DNA from: Desulfobulbus sp.
GTDB lineage: Bacteria; Desulfobacterota; Desulfobulbia; Desulfobulbales; Desulfobulbaceae
NCBI GenBank assembly: GCA_028684915.1
Contig: JAQUEZ010000099.1
Span: 1-20,297 of the forward strand
DNA length: 20,297 nucleotides
Direction of reading: 5' to 3'
Shown here: piece by piece, positions 1 to 6,735 of the stretch
Numbering within the stretch: the first letter of the stretch is position 1
Layout: every line of letters begins with the position of its first letter
Program-made: the position numbers and the translations under genes
The notes under the pieces: model-generated
Database searches by the model: none
Seen by the model: only the letters and a program-made list of their open reading frames with translations
What the model was told of the DNA's origin: nothing

Positions 1-472
1 CAGTATTTGCTGAGGTGAGGCTTAAGTTCGTTTTTTTTAAAACCCTATGCACCGTCATGTGCGAAACTGAAGGTGCAAGGTTCAATTCTACAGCTTTGTC
101 AGCAAGTAACCTCACTGTCCATCGCCCCCGACCCTCTGGGGCCTCTGAACATGCCAAGGCAATCAGCTTTGCTTCAAAGGAGCCATCAAATGTCACGTCG
201 CGAGGCGGCCTTTCTCTCTCCTTACGTGTCAAGGCCGCATCAAGCCCCTCCTCGACAAATCGCTTTTTTAAATGCTCAATTGTCCGGGCTGTCACGCCTA
301 AGGCTTCTGCCACAGCCGCAACAGTCCAAGCTGGCCCGTCAGGCCCCGCATCACACAATAACAGCGCACGGGCACTGATAAATTTTTTAGCTCCAGTTTT
401 CCCTTTCCGGGTTAATGCTTCAAGATCCTTGCGTTCCACGTCTGTCAGGGTAACTCGATATCTCGGTGCCAT
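1..472 (-). mobile_element. IS630-family transposase, 5' part (ORFA), cut by window edge
   Basis: Minus-strand reading from ATG at 472 begins MAPRYRVTLTDVERKDLEAL and carries the N-terminal helix-turn-helix half of an IS630-type transposase: a segment reading WTVAAVAEALGVTARTIEHL, then KKRFVEEGLDAAL, then a second helical part ending SHMTVHRVLKK. The catalytic DDE domain lies beyond the left edge. The start is supported by AGGAGG 5-10 bases upstream. A run of eight A (minus strand; T at 31-38) occurs at the end of VLKK. In the zero frame the protein continues TNLSLTSANT, which does not look like the family, while the -1 frame gives NELKPHLSKYW, the usual family continuation. This suggests a two-frame transposase made by -1 slippage, or a simple frameshift mutation. 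The family call is from memory of conserved motifs; the frame change is seen directly. Confidence 0.85.
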
Positions 473-492
473 GGCAACCTCCTTTGGTTGCC
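473..492 (-). repeat. Perfect 7-bp inverted repeat around the transposase Shine-Dalgarno
   Basis: GGCAACC (473-479) and GGTTGCC (486-492) are perfect inverted repeats with a 6-base spacer, directly upstream of the transposase ATG. The transposase AGGAGG overlaps one arm, so in mRNA this hairpin could hide the ribosome binding site and damp transposase synthesis. The structure is seen; the regulatory role is inferred. Confidence 0.5.
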
Positions 493-536
493 GTATGATA
501 CAACCCGTTAGCAAAAAGCGAAATATTAAATGTTAC

Positions 537-890
537 ATGGCACTAGAGCGACTTGGCTACACGATCACAACCTTCACTTCTGCCGACGAGGCCATTGCGG
601 CTTTTCGGTCCCAACCCGAGCAGTTTGATGCGGTGATCACCGATCTGACCATGCCGGGAACGACCGGGATAGATGTGGCCCGTGAACTGCTCCTGTTACG
701 CCCTAATCTGCCGATTATTCTCTGTACCGGCTACAGCAACCTGATAGACGAAGCACAGGTACAGGCAATGGGCGTCAAGGCCTTTGCCATGAAACCTCTC
801 ACCAAACGAGAACTGGCCGTGCTGTTGCACAAGGCGCTGGCCGATCAGCGCAAGAGCAGCATCAAGCCCAGAAACATCAGCACCAGGTAA
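537..890 (+). pseudogene. Response-regulator receiver domain, 5'-truncated by the IS
   Basis: The frame from ATG 537 reads MALERLGYTITTF..., then FDAVITDLTMPGTTGIDVAR, then LPIILCTGYS and AFAMKPLTKREL. These are the phospho-acceptor Asp region (ITDLTMPG), the conserved Thr/Ser position and the Lys-Pro of a CheY-like receiver. The first beta strand with its acidic pair (normally VDDE) is missing, and the sequence upstream of about 543 is unlike any receiver, changing into the IS end. Such domains usually sit at the C terminus of hybrid histidine kinases in these bacteria, so this is probably the tail of a larger gene. The last 46 bp overlap the convergent TauE/SafE gene. Without the acidic pair the domain should not be phosphorylated. 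The ATG at 537 is only the first in-frame Met near the junction, and expression is doubtful. Confidence 0.75.
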
Positions 891-1561
891 ACAACACGCA
901 GATAGATTGATCGCGATATTTTATCGCTGATGCGGGAGCCTGTCAGGGTTCCCAGAAAAACAAAGCTACAGGTGAGGCCAAAGGAACGCAGAGTCGCACC
1001 AGTAAGAATACCGTGTCCAGCATGCACTATGGCAGTGACATACCCATTGAAAACAAAAAATCCGGTGAGCGTGGCCCGGATTTCATCTTTTTTCCAATTC
1101 TGCAGGGTGGTGTAGATGATTGCCGGTGGCCCGCCCGCACCGACGGTGGCATTGATGGCGCCAGAGAAGAATCCGGCAATATATCCCCAAATCCGTATGG
1201 GATCACAGGGTTTGGGGGCAAAAAACAGATTCATCAGGCTGATGGCGATCAAGACCAGGCCCAACAGACGGCTGATCACCAACGGATCAGCCTGTTTCAA
1301 AAATGACGAGCCAAGCAGAATGCCGGGCACGGATCCGGCCAGTAATGGGAGAATCTTTCGCCAGTCAAGCAGGTGTCTGAGCGTGTAGACCAAGGTTGTG
1401 GTCACGACTAACCCGTTAAGTATCGCCAAAGGCACTGCCTGTTTGACATCCATCACCAGACTGAGCAGGGGGATAGCGACCAAGGCTCCACCAAAGCCGG
1501 TCAACCCCTGGACACCGCCAGCAAGAAAAAAAATACAGCAGGAAAACACCGCAACCGTCAT
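845..1561 (-). CDS. TauE/SafE-family (sulfite exporter-type) anion permease
   Basis: 238 residues from ATG 1561. The protein is almost entirely hydrophobic, with about eight membrane segments, and has the N-terminal motif FLAGGVQGLTGFGGALVAIP and a second half-repeat with AGFFSGAINATVGAGGPPAI, the two-fold pattern of the TauE/SafE (DUF81) family of inner-membrane permeases for sulfite, sulfonates and related organic or sulfur anions. I chose 1561 because AAAGGA lies about 10 bases upstream and the protein then starts at the first membrane helix; a GTG at 1621 in the same frame would add 20 polar residues without support. The gene is convergent with the receiver remnant. A ModE-like palindrome lies 290 bp upstream, so regulation by molybdate/tungstate is possible but distant. 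Substrate cannot be told from sequence. Confidence 0.85.
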   Translation of the reverse strand: MTVAVFSCCIFFLAGGVQGLTGFGGALVAIPLLSLVMDVKQAVPLAILNGLVVTTTLVYTLRHLLDWRKILPLLAGSVPGILLGSSFLKQADPLVISRLLGLVLIAISLMNLFFAPKPCDPIRIWGYIAGFFSGAINATVGAGGPPAIIYTTLQNWKKDEIRATLTGFFVFNGYVTAIVHAGHGILTGATLRSFGLTCSFVFLGTLTGSRISDKISRSIYLRVVYLVLMFLGLMLLLR

Positions 1562-1854
1562 AACCTGGTCCTTTGAGTGAGAGGAGTTTCTTGCCGAAGG
1601 CCCAGCAAGTTGGACCTCCACTTATAGGACGACCACCCCTTTGCGTCCATCGATTCCTCCCCGCTGCAACGCTCACCGAGGCGACAATTTGTCGCCAATC
1701 CATCAATTTTGTAAACTAATTAACCATCCGGAAACCTTCTCAGTCACGCTCTTTGCAACGCCTGGCTTGACCAACCCAACTGACTCGCCGTTTTTCCATC
1801 ATTTTCACAGGAAGAATTTAACTGGCCTACCTCTTGCTTTGTTTTTAGCAAATT

Positions 1855-1877
1855 CGTTATCCATAAAAAGAATAGCG
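1855..1877. promoter_or_regulatory. ModE-like operator, copy A
   Basis: CGTTAT, 11-base A-rich spacer, ATAGCG. Same architecture as seven further palindromes in this window. It lies 188 bp before the ModE-like gene and 294 bp before the divergent permease, so the controlled gene is unclear. Confidence 0.55.
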
Positions 1878-2002
1878 AGATCCTCCCAGATGTACAACCT
1901 GTACCAAAAAAAGATGGAAAAACCGGAAAGCAATCGTTGCTTGTAATTAACCACCTATAAATTCAATTTTTTCAAGATGCACACTTTGTCCATTTTAGGC
2001 TT

Positions 2003-2046
2003 TTGTAAGCAAATCACCACTCTCGCTATTCAAAAAACGAATAGCG
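2003..2046 (+). promoter_or_regulatory. Promoter and ModE-like operator (copy B) of the ModE-like gene
   Basis: Palindrome 2024-2046: CGCTAT, 11-base spacer, ATAGCG; with flanks the arms TCGCTATTC/GAATAGCGA are a perfect 9-bp inverted repeat. It ends 19 bp before the ModE-like ATG. A possible promoter is TTGTAA (2003-2008), 18 bases, TATTCA (2027-2032), with the palindrome covering the -10 box. This arrangement suggests autorepression. Operator identity is inferred from likeness to the E. coli ModE site. Confidence 0.6.
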
Positions 2047-2065
2047 ACATTCAGGAGAACCGGTT

Positions 2066-2410
2066 ATGAAAAAAGTATGCATGACCCCGCCCGATTGTTG
2101 CGTCATCATTGAAATGGAGCAGGGAGCGACTCTGGGTTACCGCAAGGCGGTGCTTCTTGACGAAATCCATGCTTTGGGATCGCTGACCAAGGCGGCCAAG
2201 GTCTCGAAAATCGACATGCCGCATGCCCGTGACCTGATTCAGGAAATGAACCGATCCTTTTCCGAACCGCTGGTCCATTTTATTGGAAACGCATGCCAGT
2301 CGGACCGAGTGGAGCTCACCAATAAAGGCTTACGTACCGTTAGAAGCTACTGGCAACAGTTTGAGCCGGTCTGGCTTTCAATAATCGAGGAGCGATCGCG
2401 CCACTATTAG
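2066..2410 (+). CDS. HTH-only ModE-like transcriptional regulator (no TOBE domain)
   Basis: 114 residues, preceded by a good AGGAGA and ATG 2066. Residues 24-62 (LGYRKAVLLDEIHALGSLTKAAK through LIQEMN) match the LysR-like winged helix-turn-helix of ModE N-terminal domains: the GSLTKAA turn, a recognition helix with MPHARDLIQEMN in the place of the usual YxxAWxLI.xMN, and LT.KG at 84-88 of the wing. Full-length ModE of about 260 residues also has two TOBE domains that bind molybdate; here the protein stops after the DNA-binding and dimerisation helices. A separate molbindin gene lies just downstream on the other strand. The palindromes in this window that resemble the ModE operator are the likely targets, including one in its own promoter. 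The ligand-sensing mode is unknown. Confidence 0.75.
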   Translation: MKKVCMTPPDCCVIIEMEQGATLGYRKAVLLDEIHALGSLTKAAKVSKIDMPHARDLIQEMNRSFSEPLVHFIGNACQSDRVELTNKGLRTVRSYWQQFEPVWLSIIEERSRHY

Positions 2411-2441
2411 ACGGAAAAACAAAGATATGGAAAATAAATTA

Positions 2442-2479
2442 CCCTCTGCGTTATCCTGAATTCCAGATAACACAGAGGG
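2442..2479. terminator. Long hairpin between modE-like and mop, containing a ModE-like palindrome (copy C)
   Basis: Arms CCCTCTGCGTTATC (2442-2455) and GATAACACAGAGGG (2466-2479) pair over 14 positions with one mismatch, around a 10-base loop. It sits between the two convergent genes, where a bidirectional terminator is expected, but has no T tract. The inner part is CGTTAT (2449-2454), 12 bases, ATAACA (2467-2472), the same pattern as the other operator copies, so it might also be bound by the regulator. Confidence 0.55.
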
Positions 2480-2543
2480 CATGAAGAGCAAAACAACTTT
2501 CAAATCTGGTCTATCTCACGCCAGAGCAGATTTGAAAGGTCAA

Positions 2544-2750
2544 TTAGGCATTGAGCATGACACTGGTCGCCTTGATAACAACCTCAACCTCTTTACCGAC
2601 AGCCAGATCCAAGCGCTCAACGGAGCTGGTGGTAATTGCGGAAACAACCTCCACACCAGGTGCAACCTCAATGACTACCTCAGCCATGACCATACCTTTT
2701 TTCACATCTTTCACTTTTCCTTTCAACAAGTTACGTGCGCTCAGGGCCAT
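2544..2750 (-). CDS. mop: Molbindin (Mop), single TOBE-domain molybdate/tungstate-binding protein
   Basis: 68 residues starting MALSARNLLKGKVKDVKKG and ending VEVVIKATSVMLNA, the typical length and pattern of molbindins: SARN.LKG at the N terminus, SAIT..S...L.L..G in the middle and IKAT.VMLA at the end. Family members form hexamers that store or buffer molybdate/tungstate oxyanions in the cytoplasm. ATG 2750 is chosen because GGAGG stands 7 bases upstream; a 23-residue extension in the same frame has no such support. It is convergent with the HTH-only ModE-like gene and could supply the sensing function that protein lacks (inference). A possible promoter with an operator copy lies about 100 bp upstream. 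Confidence 0.92.
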   Translation of the reverse strand: MALSARNLLKGKVKDVKKGMVMAEVVIEVAPGVEVVSAITTSSVERLDLAVGKEVEVVIKATSVMLNA

Positions 2751-2851
2751 TATACACCTCCATAAGACAATAAAAAATGAGCGGTTCCATATGTACACCG
2801 CCTGTGATGCCTTAATCATTGCACATCAAAGCTGGTCCTGTCAAGACAACC

Positions 2852-2885
2852 TGTTATTTTATTTAAGAATAACGAGGAGATACAA
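2852..2885 (-). promoter_or_regulatory. Putative mop promoter with ModE-like operator (copy D)
   Basis: Palindrome 2852-2874: TGTTAT, 11 bases, ATAACG. On the minus strand TTGTAT (2885-2880), 18 bases, TAAAAT (2861-2856) make a plausible sigma70-type promoter toward mop, with the palindrome over spacer and -10. It lies in the divergent mop/trmO region and might also act on trmO, 216 bp away. The remaining part of this 340-bp gap holds only weak A/T-rich dyads. Confidence 0.55.
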
Positions 2886-3089
2886 ACCACAACGTTGCAC
2901 TGTTATTCACTAAAGGACTCATTGAACCCGGTAATATTCTAACAATTTTTTCTCGATACGCGCAAAACGGTTCAATCCCAAAAAAATTCGCTGCACTAAT
3001 TTTGGGGTTTCATGGCAGCGAGAGAATCGCCCTCAATAGCAGGACCAATATAGGTTCAAAAAATAACGTAAAGGCAGAAGGATAATCAA

Positions 3090-3572
3090 ATGGACATCGC
3101 TTATACACCCATCGGCTATTTCAGAACCCCATTCAACGACATCAAGGGCATGCCTATTCAACCCATAGGTGCAGAGCATGTAGAGGGCACCATTGAGATG
3201 TTGCCGGAATTTTGTGAGGGGCTCAAAGACCTGGAGGGCTTCTCCCATGTCTACGTACTCTATCATCTCCACCAAATTATCGGCTTTGATCTCATGGTCA
3301 AACCCTTTTTGGATACCCAGCGCCACGGCATCTTTGCTACCCGTTCGCCTAAACGTCCCAACCCGATCGGGCTTTCGGTCATGCGGCTCAAAAAGGTCAC
3401 TGACAGTTCGGTGGTTCTTGGTTGCGTTGATGTGCTCGATCGTACGCCGGTGATTGATATCAAACCCTATGTTGCTGATTTCGACCGTTGCGATGCCAAC
3501 CGCTTTGGTTGGTTCGAGGGAAAATCAAAGAACGCAACCCATCATCTCAGCGACGACCGGTTTGCCGCCTGA
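3090..3572 (+). CDS. trmO: TrmO/TsaA-family protein (tRNA m6t6A37 methyltransferase family)
   Basis: 160 residues; AAGGA lies upstream of ATG 3090. It starts with YTPIGYFRTPF, has GFSHVYVLYHLHQ at about 50-62, and the family signature FATRSPKRPNPIGLSVMRL at about 82-100, then DVLDRTPVIDIKPYV. This is the beta-barrel YaeB/TsaA/TrmO (UPF0066) SAM-dependent methyltransferase fold, whose E. coli member N6-methylates t6A37 in tRNA-Thr. The length equals a single catalytic domain without the C-terminal extension of E. coli TrmO. Because it sits between mop and a molybdate transporter, a role other than tRNA modification, for example methylation of a small metabolite, is worth keeping open. Confidence 0.85.
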   Translation: MDIAYTPIGYFRTPFNDIKGMPIQPIGAEHVEGTIEMLPEFCEGLKDLEGFSHVYVLYHLHQIIGFDLMVKPFLDTQRHGIFATRSPKRPNPIGLSVMRLKKVTDSSVVLGCVDVLDRTPVIDIKPYVADFDRCDANRFGWFEGKSKNATHHLSDDRFAA

Positions 3573-3619
3573 GGCACCTCCCGGGCACCAACAAACGTCC
3601 CCGGTGATGCCGCAAATCC

Positions 3620-3651
3620 ATTGGGCATCCCCCTCTTATTCACACTATAAT
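3620..3651 (+). promoter_or_regulatory. Possible promoter of the hydrolase-modCAB operon
   Basis: A perfect -10 box TATAAT at 3646-3651 stands 23 bp before the hydrolase ATG; the best -35 candidate is TTGGGC at 3621-3626 with a long 19-base spacer. No ModE-like palindrome is visible here, unlike the other transcription units. The rest of the 100-bp gap after trmO shows no terminator. Confidence 0.35.
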
Positions 3652-3674
3652 CTCAAGCATTACGAGGAACAACA

Positions 3675-4376
3675 ATGGCAAACTTTGTGTTCGTCCACGG
3701 CGCATTTCAGGGTGGCTGGGTGTGGCAAAAAATCACGCCCCTGCTTTCTGCCCAAGGCCACCAGGTGCACACCCCGACCCTCACCGGATGCGGCTATCTC
3801 GCCGATGGCAATTCAGCCAAGGTTGATCTGAACCGCCTAATCGAGGATGTCAGCGCCTATATCGAACTCGAAGACCTTACAGAGATCATTCTAGTCGGGC
3901 ACAGTTTTTCCGGACTAATCTGCGGCGCCCTGATGATGCGTTGCCCTGAGCGAATCCGCCAGGCCCTTTTCGTGGACGCAGTGATCCCGCAAACCGGCCG
4001 CTCTTTTGTTGAAGTTGCGGGAGAACAGTTTGCGCAAATGCTAGAGCTGCACCGACTCCCTGAGGACCTCATTCGCCCCTGGCCATCCAAGGTTTTCGGC
4101 ATTCCAGAGGATAACGCACCGTGGTTTGAGCAGCGTCTGCGCCCGTTCAGCCGCCAGTGCTTCCTTACCCCCTTTCCACATGATTTTGATCCGCACAGGG
4201 TGCCAACAGCCTACATCACCTGCACCGAGACCATGAGCCCCTTTATTCGCGCCATGGCTGGCAAGGCCGAGGAATACAACTGGCCGCTAAGTTCGCTCGC
4301 CACCGGGCATTGCCCGATGATTACCTGCCCGGACCAGCTTGTCCCGTTGATGCTTGCGCACCTGCTGCCTCTGTGA
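3675..4376 (+). CDS. Alpha/beta-fold hydrolase (MES/HNL-like esterase family)
   Basis: 233 residues, preceded by GAGGAA. It begins ANFVFVHGAFQGGWVWQ, where VHGAxxGGWxW is the oxyanion-hole region of the plant methylesterase/hydroxynitrile-lyase-like branch of alpha/beta hydrolases. The nucleophile elbow is GHSFSG at 75-80 (Ser77) and the catalytic His is likely His212 in TGHCPM; the acidic residue is not certain. No signal peptide, so cytoplasmic. The substrate is unknown. Its stop overlaps the start of the ABC ATPase gene by one base (TGATG), so it is translationally coupled to a molybdate transporter, which suggests a role in the same process, for instance freeing metal from a small ester or chelate (speculative). 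Confidence 0.8.
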   Translation: MANFVFVHGAFQGGWVWQKITPLLSAQGHQVHTPTLTGCGYLADGNSAKVDLNRLIEDVSAYIELEDLTEIILVGHSFSGLICGALMMRCPERIRQALFVDAVIPQTGRSFVEVAGEQFAQMLELHRLPEDLIRPWPSKVFGIPEDNAPWFEQRLRPFSRQCFLTPFPHDFDPHRVPTAYITCTETMSPFIRAMAGKAEEYNWPLSSLATGHCPMITCPDQLVPLMLAHLLPL

Positions 4377-5101
4377 TGAATGCGGTTCAGGGAGGGCTAA
4401 GCGCTCTGATCATCAAACAGCTTGATTATGCTTCTTTGCATCTTCAGCTGCATGTGCCTGCGGGAAGCACCCTTATGCTCACCGGCCCTTCTGGTTCCGG
4501 GAAAACAACAATATTACGCTGCCTTGCCGGACTAGAGCAGATCGACCAAGGCTGGGTCTACTGTAACGGCCACTGCTGGAACGATACCACAACCAGACAC
4601 CTGACCAGCCCTCGCTATCGGGGGCTGGGGTTTCTCTCCCAGGATTATGCCCTGTTTCCGCACATGAACCTGTTGGAAAACATCCGCTTTGTTCTCTCTC
4701 CCGGCGAGGATCCGAAAGAGCATCTGATTGCCATGGGTATCGAACATCTCGGCAAAAAACGACCCCATCAGGTCTCCGGCGGTGAACGACAGCGGGCTGC
4801 CCTCTGCCAGACACTTGCGCGCAAGCCTCAGGTACTGTTGCTGGATGAGCCTTTTTCCGCTCTGGACATTGAAAACCGGACCATGTTGCGGGATTTACTC
4901 CGCCGTGAGCAGCAACGATCAGGCCTGACCATTGTTCAGGTGACCCACGACCTCACCGAGGCCTTCAGCAGCGCAGCCCAGATAATTTCGCTGCGACAGG
5001 GTAAGGAGGATCCGGATTGGCTGCATAGGCAGCGCACCCTGCTGTTCAACGATCTCAAGCGGCTGGCCCCTGAACGCGAGGCCTCCACCGCCTTTTCATG
5101 A
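4376..5101 (+). CDS. modC: Molybdate ABC transporter ATP-binding protein ModC (short form)
   Basis: 241 residues from ATG 4376, which overlaps the hydrolase stop by one base; an in-frame ATG at 4310 would put 22 unlikely residues inside the hydrolase gene. Walker A GPSGSGKT at 37-44, Q-loop Gln89 in LSQDYALFP, signature VSGGERQR at 133-140, Walker B VLLLDEP at 153-159, D-loop SALD, switch His191. The C-terminal TOBE/Mop domain found in many ModC proteins is absent (E. coli ModC is about 350 residues), so feedback by bound molybdate is not built in. Followed by modA after 28 bp and then modB, it drives oxyanion import. Assignment to molybdate rests mainly on its two partners. Confidence 0.85.
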   Translation: MNAVQGGLSALIIKQLDYASLHLQLHVPAGSTLMLTGPSGSGKTTILRCLAGLEQIDQGWVYCNGHCWNDTTTRHLTSPRYRGLGFLSQDYALFPHMNLLENIRFVLSPGEDPKEHLIAMGIEHLGKKRPHQVSGGERQRAALCQTLARKPQVLLLDEPFSALDIENRTMLRDLLRREQQRSGLTIVQVTHDLTEAFSSAAQIISLRQGKEDPDWLHRQRTLLFNDLKRLAPEREASTAFS

Positions 5102-5129
5102 ATAATTATATAATTTTACAGGAGAAATC

Positions 5130-5861
5130 ATGTCTATTATCCGTTCTCTGAGCGGTGCGCTCGCCCTCTGTCTTGCCCTGGCCTCTGCATCTTGGGCCGG
5201 AGATGAGCTAATCATCGCCTCCGGAGCCGGTTATAAACGACTGGTCAACGAGGCCTGTGCCGCTTATACCGCTAAAACAGGCCTTCAGGTGCAGCAGGTC
5301 TTCGGCAACATGGGGCAGATCGTTCCTCAGGCCAAGGAAAGCGGCAACTTTGACTTTGTTCTCGGCGACAAAACCCATCTGGACAGAACAGATCTGGCCT
5401 TTTCCGGTGAGTACGTTATCGGTAAGGGAAAACTGGTAGTGGCAGTTGCCAAGGAGAGCAAGGTGCGCTCTTTAACAGAAATCACTGGCCCAGAGGTAAC
5501 CCGCGTTGCCATGCCGGATTCGAAGAAGGCCATTTATGGACATGCGGCCACCGAATACCTGCAAAACAAGGGGCTGTGGGACAAACTCCAGCCCAAACTG
5601 CTGATCGTGGGCACGGTTCCTCAGGTGAGCGCCTATGTTGTCAGCGGTGAGGTGGATATGGGGTTTATCAATCTTACCGAGGCTATGGCTATTGAACCCA
5701 AGGTCGCCAGGCTGATCCCGGTGGATGAACAGCTCTATTCGCCAATCCTGATCGTGGCCAAACGGCTTCAACAGAGCCCGCATACCAAGGCCTCAGAGGC
5801 ATTTATCGCTTTTCTCCAATCCGATGCAGCCAAGGCTATAGCTAAAAAACACGGACTGTAA
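5130..5861 (+). CDS. modA: Molybdate ABC transporter substrate-binding protein ModA
   Basis: 243 residues with a clear signal peptide (residues 1-23, cleavage after SWAG or near it) and a CAGGAG ribosome site. The mature part shows the ModA pattern: IIASGAGYKRLVNE at the first anion-binding loop, GNMGQIVPQAKESGNFDFVLGD, VIGKGKLVVAV, and the hinge/second-loop region VPQVSAYVVSGEVDMGFINLTEA, with VSGEVDMG typical of the ModA/WtpA superfamily. It captures molybdate or tungstate in the periplasm for ModBC. It lacks a lipobox Cys, so it is soluble. TupA-type tungstate proteins have a different N-terminal pattern (TTTSTxDSGLL), which is absent here. Tungstate binding cannot be excluded. Confidence 0.85.
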   Translation: MSIIRSLSGALALCLALASASWAGDELIIASGAGYKRLVNEACAAYTAKTGLQVQQVFGNMGQIVPQAKESGNFDFVLGDKTHLDRTDLAFSGEYVIGKGKLVVAVAKESKVRSLTEITGPEVTRVAMPDSKKAIYGHAATEYLQNKGLWDKLQPKLLIVGTVPQVSAYVVSGEVDMGFINLTEAMAIEPKVARLIPVDEQLYSPILIVAKRLQQSPHTKASEAFIAFLQSDAAKAIAKKHGL

Positions 5862-6553
5862 TGCCTGCAGCTTCCTGTTTTCTTGCGGTGCTTCGCGAAC
5901 CCGCTACCCGGGAGTGCCTCATTCTCAGCGCCAAGGTCGCCGCCATCGCCATGCCCCTGTTGGCGGTGGTCGGCGTCGGCCTGGGCTACCTGCTCGGTTC
6001 GAGTAAGGGGCGCTGGTTGGCGCTGCTTGATTTTATAGTCACCCTGCCGCTGGTGTTCCCCCCAATAGCCACCGGTTTTCTCCTGTTGCTGGCTCTTGGC
6101 CGACGCAGCTTTGTGGGCATCTGGCTGAAACAAAGTCTGGACGTAGAAGTAATCTTCAGTTTCTGGGGTGTGGTCCTTGCCGCCTGCATTGCCGGATTGC
6201 CATTGATCGTTAAGCAAGTCCAGGCGGCAGTACGCCGGGAAACGACCCGTTTGGTGGAAACGGCCCTGGTTTTAGGAAAATCTCCCCTGACGATTGTGTT
6301 CCGGGTCATCCTTCCCTCCCTGAAAACCAGTATTGCTATCGGCCTTTCCTTGGCCTTTGCCCGTTCGCTGGGCGAGGTAGGGGTCACCTTGATGCTGGGT
6401 GGCAACATTGCCGGTCGCACCAATACCATCTCCCTTGAGGTCTACAATGCGGTTTTCACCGGCGACTACCAACGAGCTTTTGTGCTCGTCACCCTGCTCG
6501 GCCTGCTTTCCCTTGCCGTAATCCTCCTAACCCGCCATCTAGCCCGACAATAA
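5861..6553 (+). CDS. modB: Molybdate ABC transporter permease ModB
   Basis: 230 residues, five to six membrane helices. The start ATG overlaps the modA stop (TAATG), so the two are translationally coupled. The segment TLPLVFPPIATGFLLLLALG at about 60-79 is the ModB form of a motif that is LPLVLPPVVTG in E. coli, and the EAA loop that docks on the ATPase is visible at about 130-155 (LVETALVLGKSPLTIVFRVILP). SLAFARSLGEVGVTLMLGGN is also family-typical. It forms the membrane channel of the ModABC importer. It ends the tight hydrolase-modCAB run; no terminator is obvious in the following 80 bp. Confidence 0.88.
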   Translation: MPAASCFLAVLREPATRECLILSAKVAAIAMPLLAVVGVGLGYLLGSSKGRWLALLDFIVTLPLVFPPIATGFLLLLALGRRSFVGIWLKQSLDVEVIFSFWGVVLAACIAGLPLIVKQVQAAVRRETTRLVETALVLGKSPLTIVFRVILPSLKTSIAIGLSLAFARSLGEVGVTLMLGGNIAGRTNTISLEVYNAVFTGDYQRAFVLVTLLGLLSLAVILLTRHLARQ

Positions 6554-6625
6554 CCGATTCAATTCGCGACTAACCCACAAGTCACCTCTACAAATGTATG
6601 GGATTATCGCACGTTATCTTTTTTG

Positions 6626-6655
6626 TTGACTCGTTATTTTTTATAAAATATAACA
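6626..6655 (+). promoter_or_regulatory. Promoter exactly overlapped by ModE-like operator (copy E)
   Basis: TTGACT (6626-6631), 17 bases, TATAAC (6649-6654): a near-consensus sigma70-type promoter 80 bp before the cytochrome start. The palindrome CGTTAT-N12-ATAACA (6632-6655) starts at the base after the -35 and covers the spacer and the -10 box, so a bound ModE-type protein should block RNA polymerase. A lone CGTTAT half-site lies at 6612-6617. Confidence 0.7.
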
Positions 6656-6735
6656 TTACCCATTCAGCAAAGATCAATCCTCGACAACGCATCCCCCTTG
6701 TTGCCGATGCTGTCACCCAAACAAGGAGAACAACC

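Larger units (their letters stand above)
1562..2065. other. Intergenic region of about 500 bp with two ModE-like palindromes
   Basis: No convincing gene. The region is AT-richer than its neighbours and separates the minus-strand permease from the plus-strand ModE-like gene. It contains the two palindromes listed separately (1855-1877 and 2024-2046). An in-frame stretch of about 100 codons from 1641 lacks a ribosome binding site and recognisable composition and is treated as chance. Confidence 0.6.

Noticed and set aside
15..536. Open plus-strand frame extending the receiver ORF upstream to position 15
   Set aside because: It is antisense to a clear IS630-type transposase with its own ribosome site; only the part from about 537 resembles a receiver.
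1641..1946. 101-codon plus-strand ORF in the gap before the ModE-like gene
   Set aside because: No ribosome binding site, AT-rich low-complexity product, and it contains an operator palindrome.
2481..2913. Plus-strand ORFs opposite mop
   Set aside because: Antisense frames of the molbindin gene with repetitive Thr/Ser content and no start support.
4310..4375. Longer N terminus of ModC
   Set aside because: Would overlap the hydrolase by 67 bp and adds residues unlike ABC ATPases; the TGATG junction at 4374-4378 is the better start.
5130..5861. TupA (tungstate-specific) binding protein
   Set aside because: The N-terminal anion-loop pattern of TupA is missing; the pattern and the ModB-type partner fit ModA.
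6598..6735. Upstream extension of the tetraheme cytochrome
   Set aside because: The extended start lies before the promoter and operator; ATG 6736 has a ribosome site and an immediate signal peptide.
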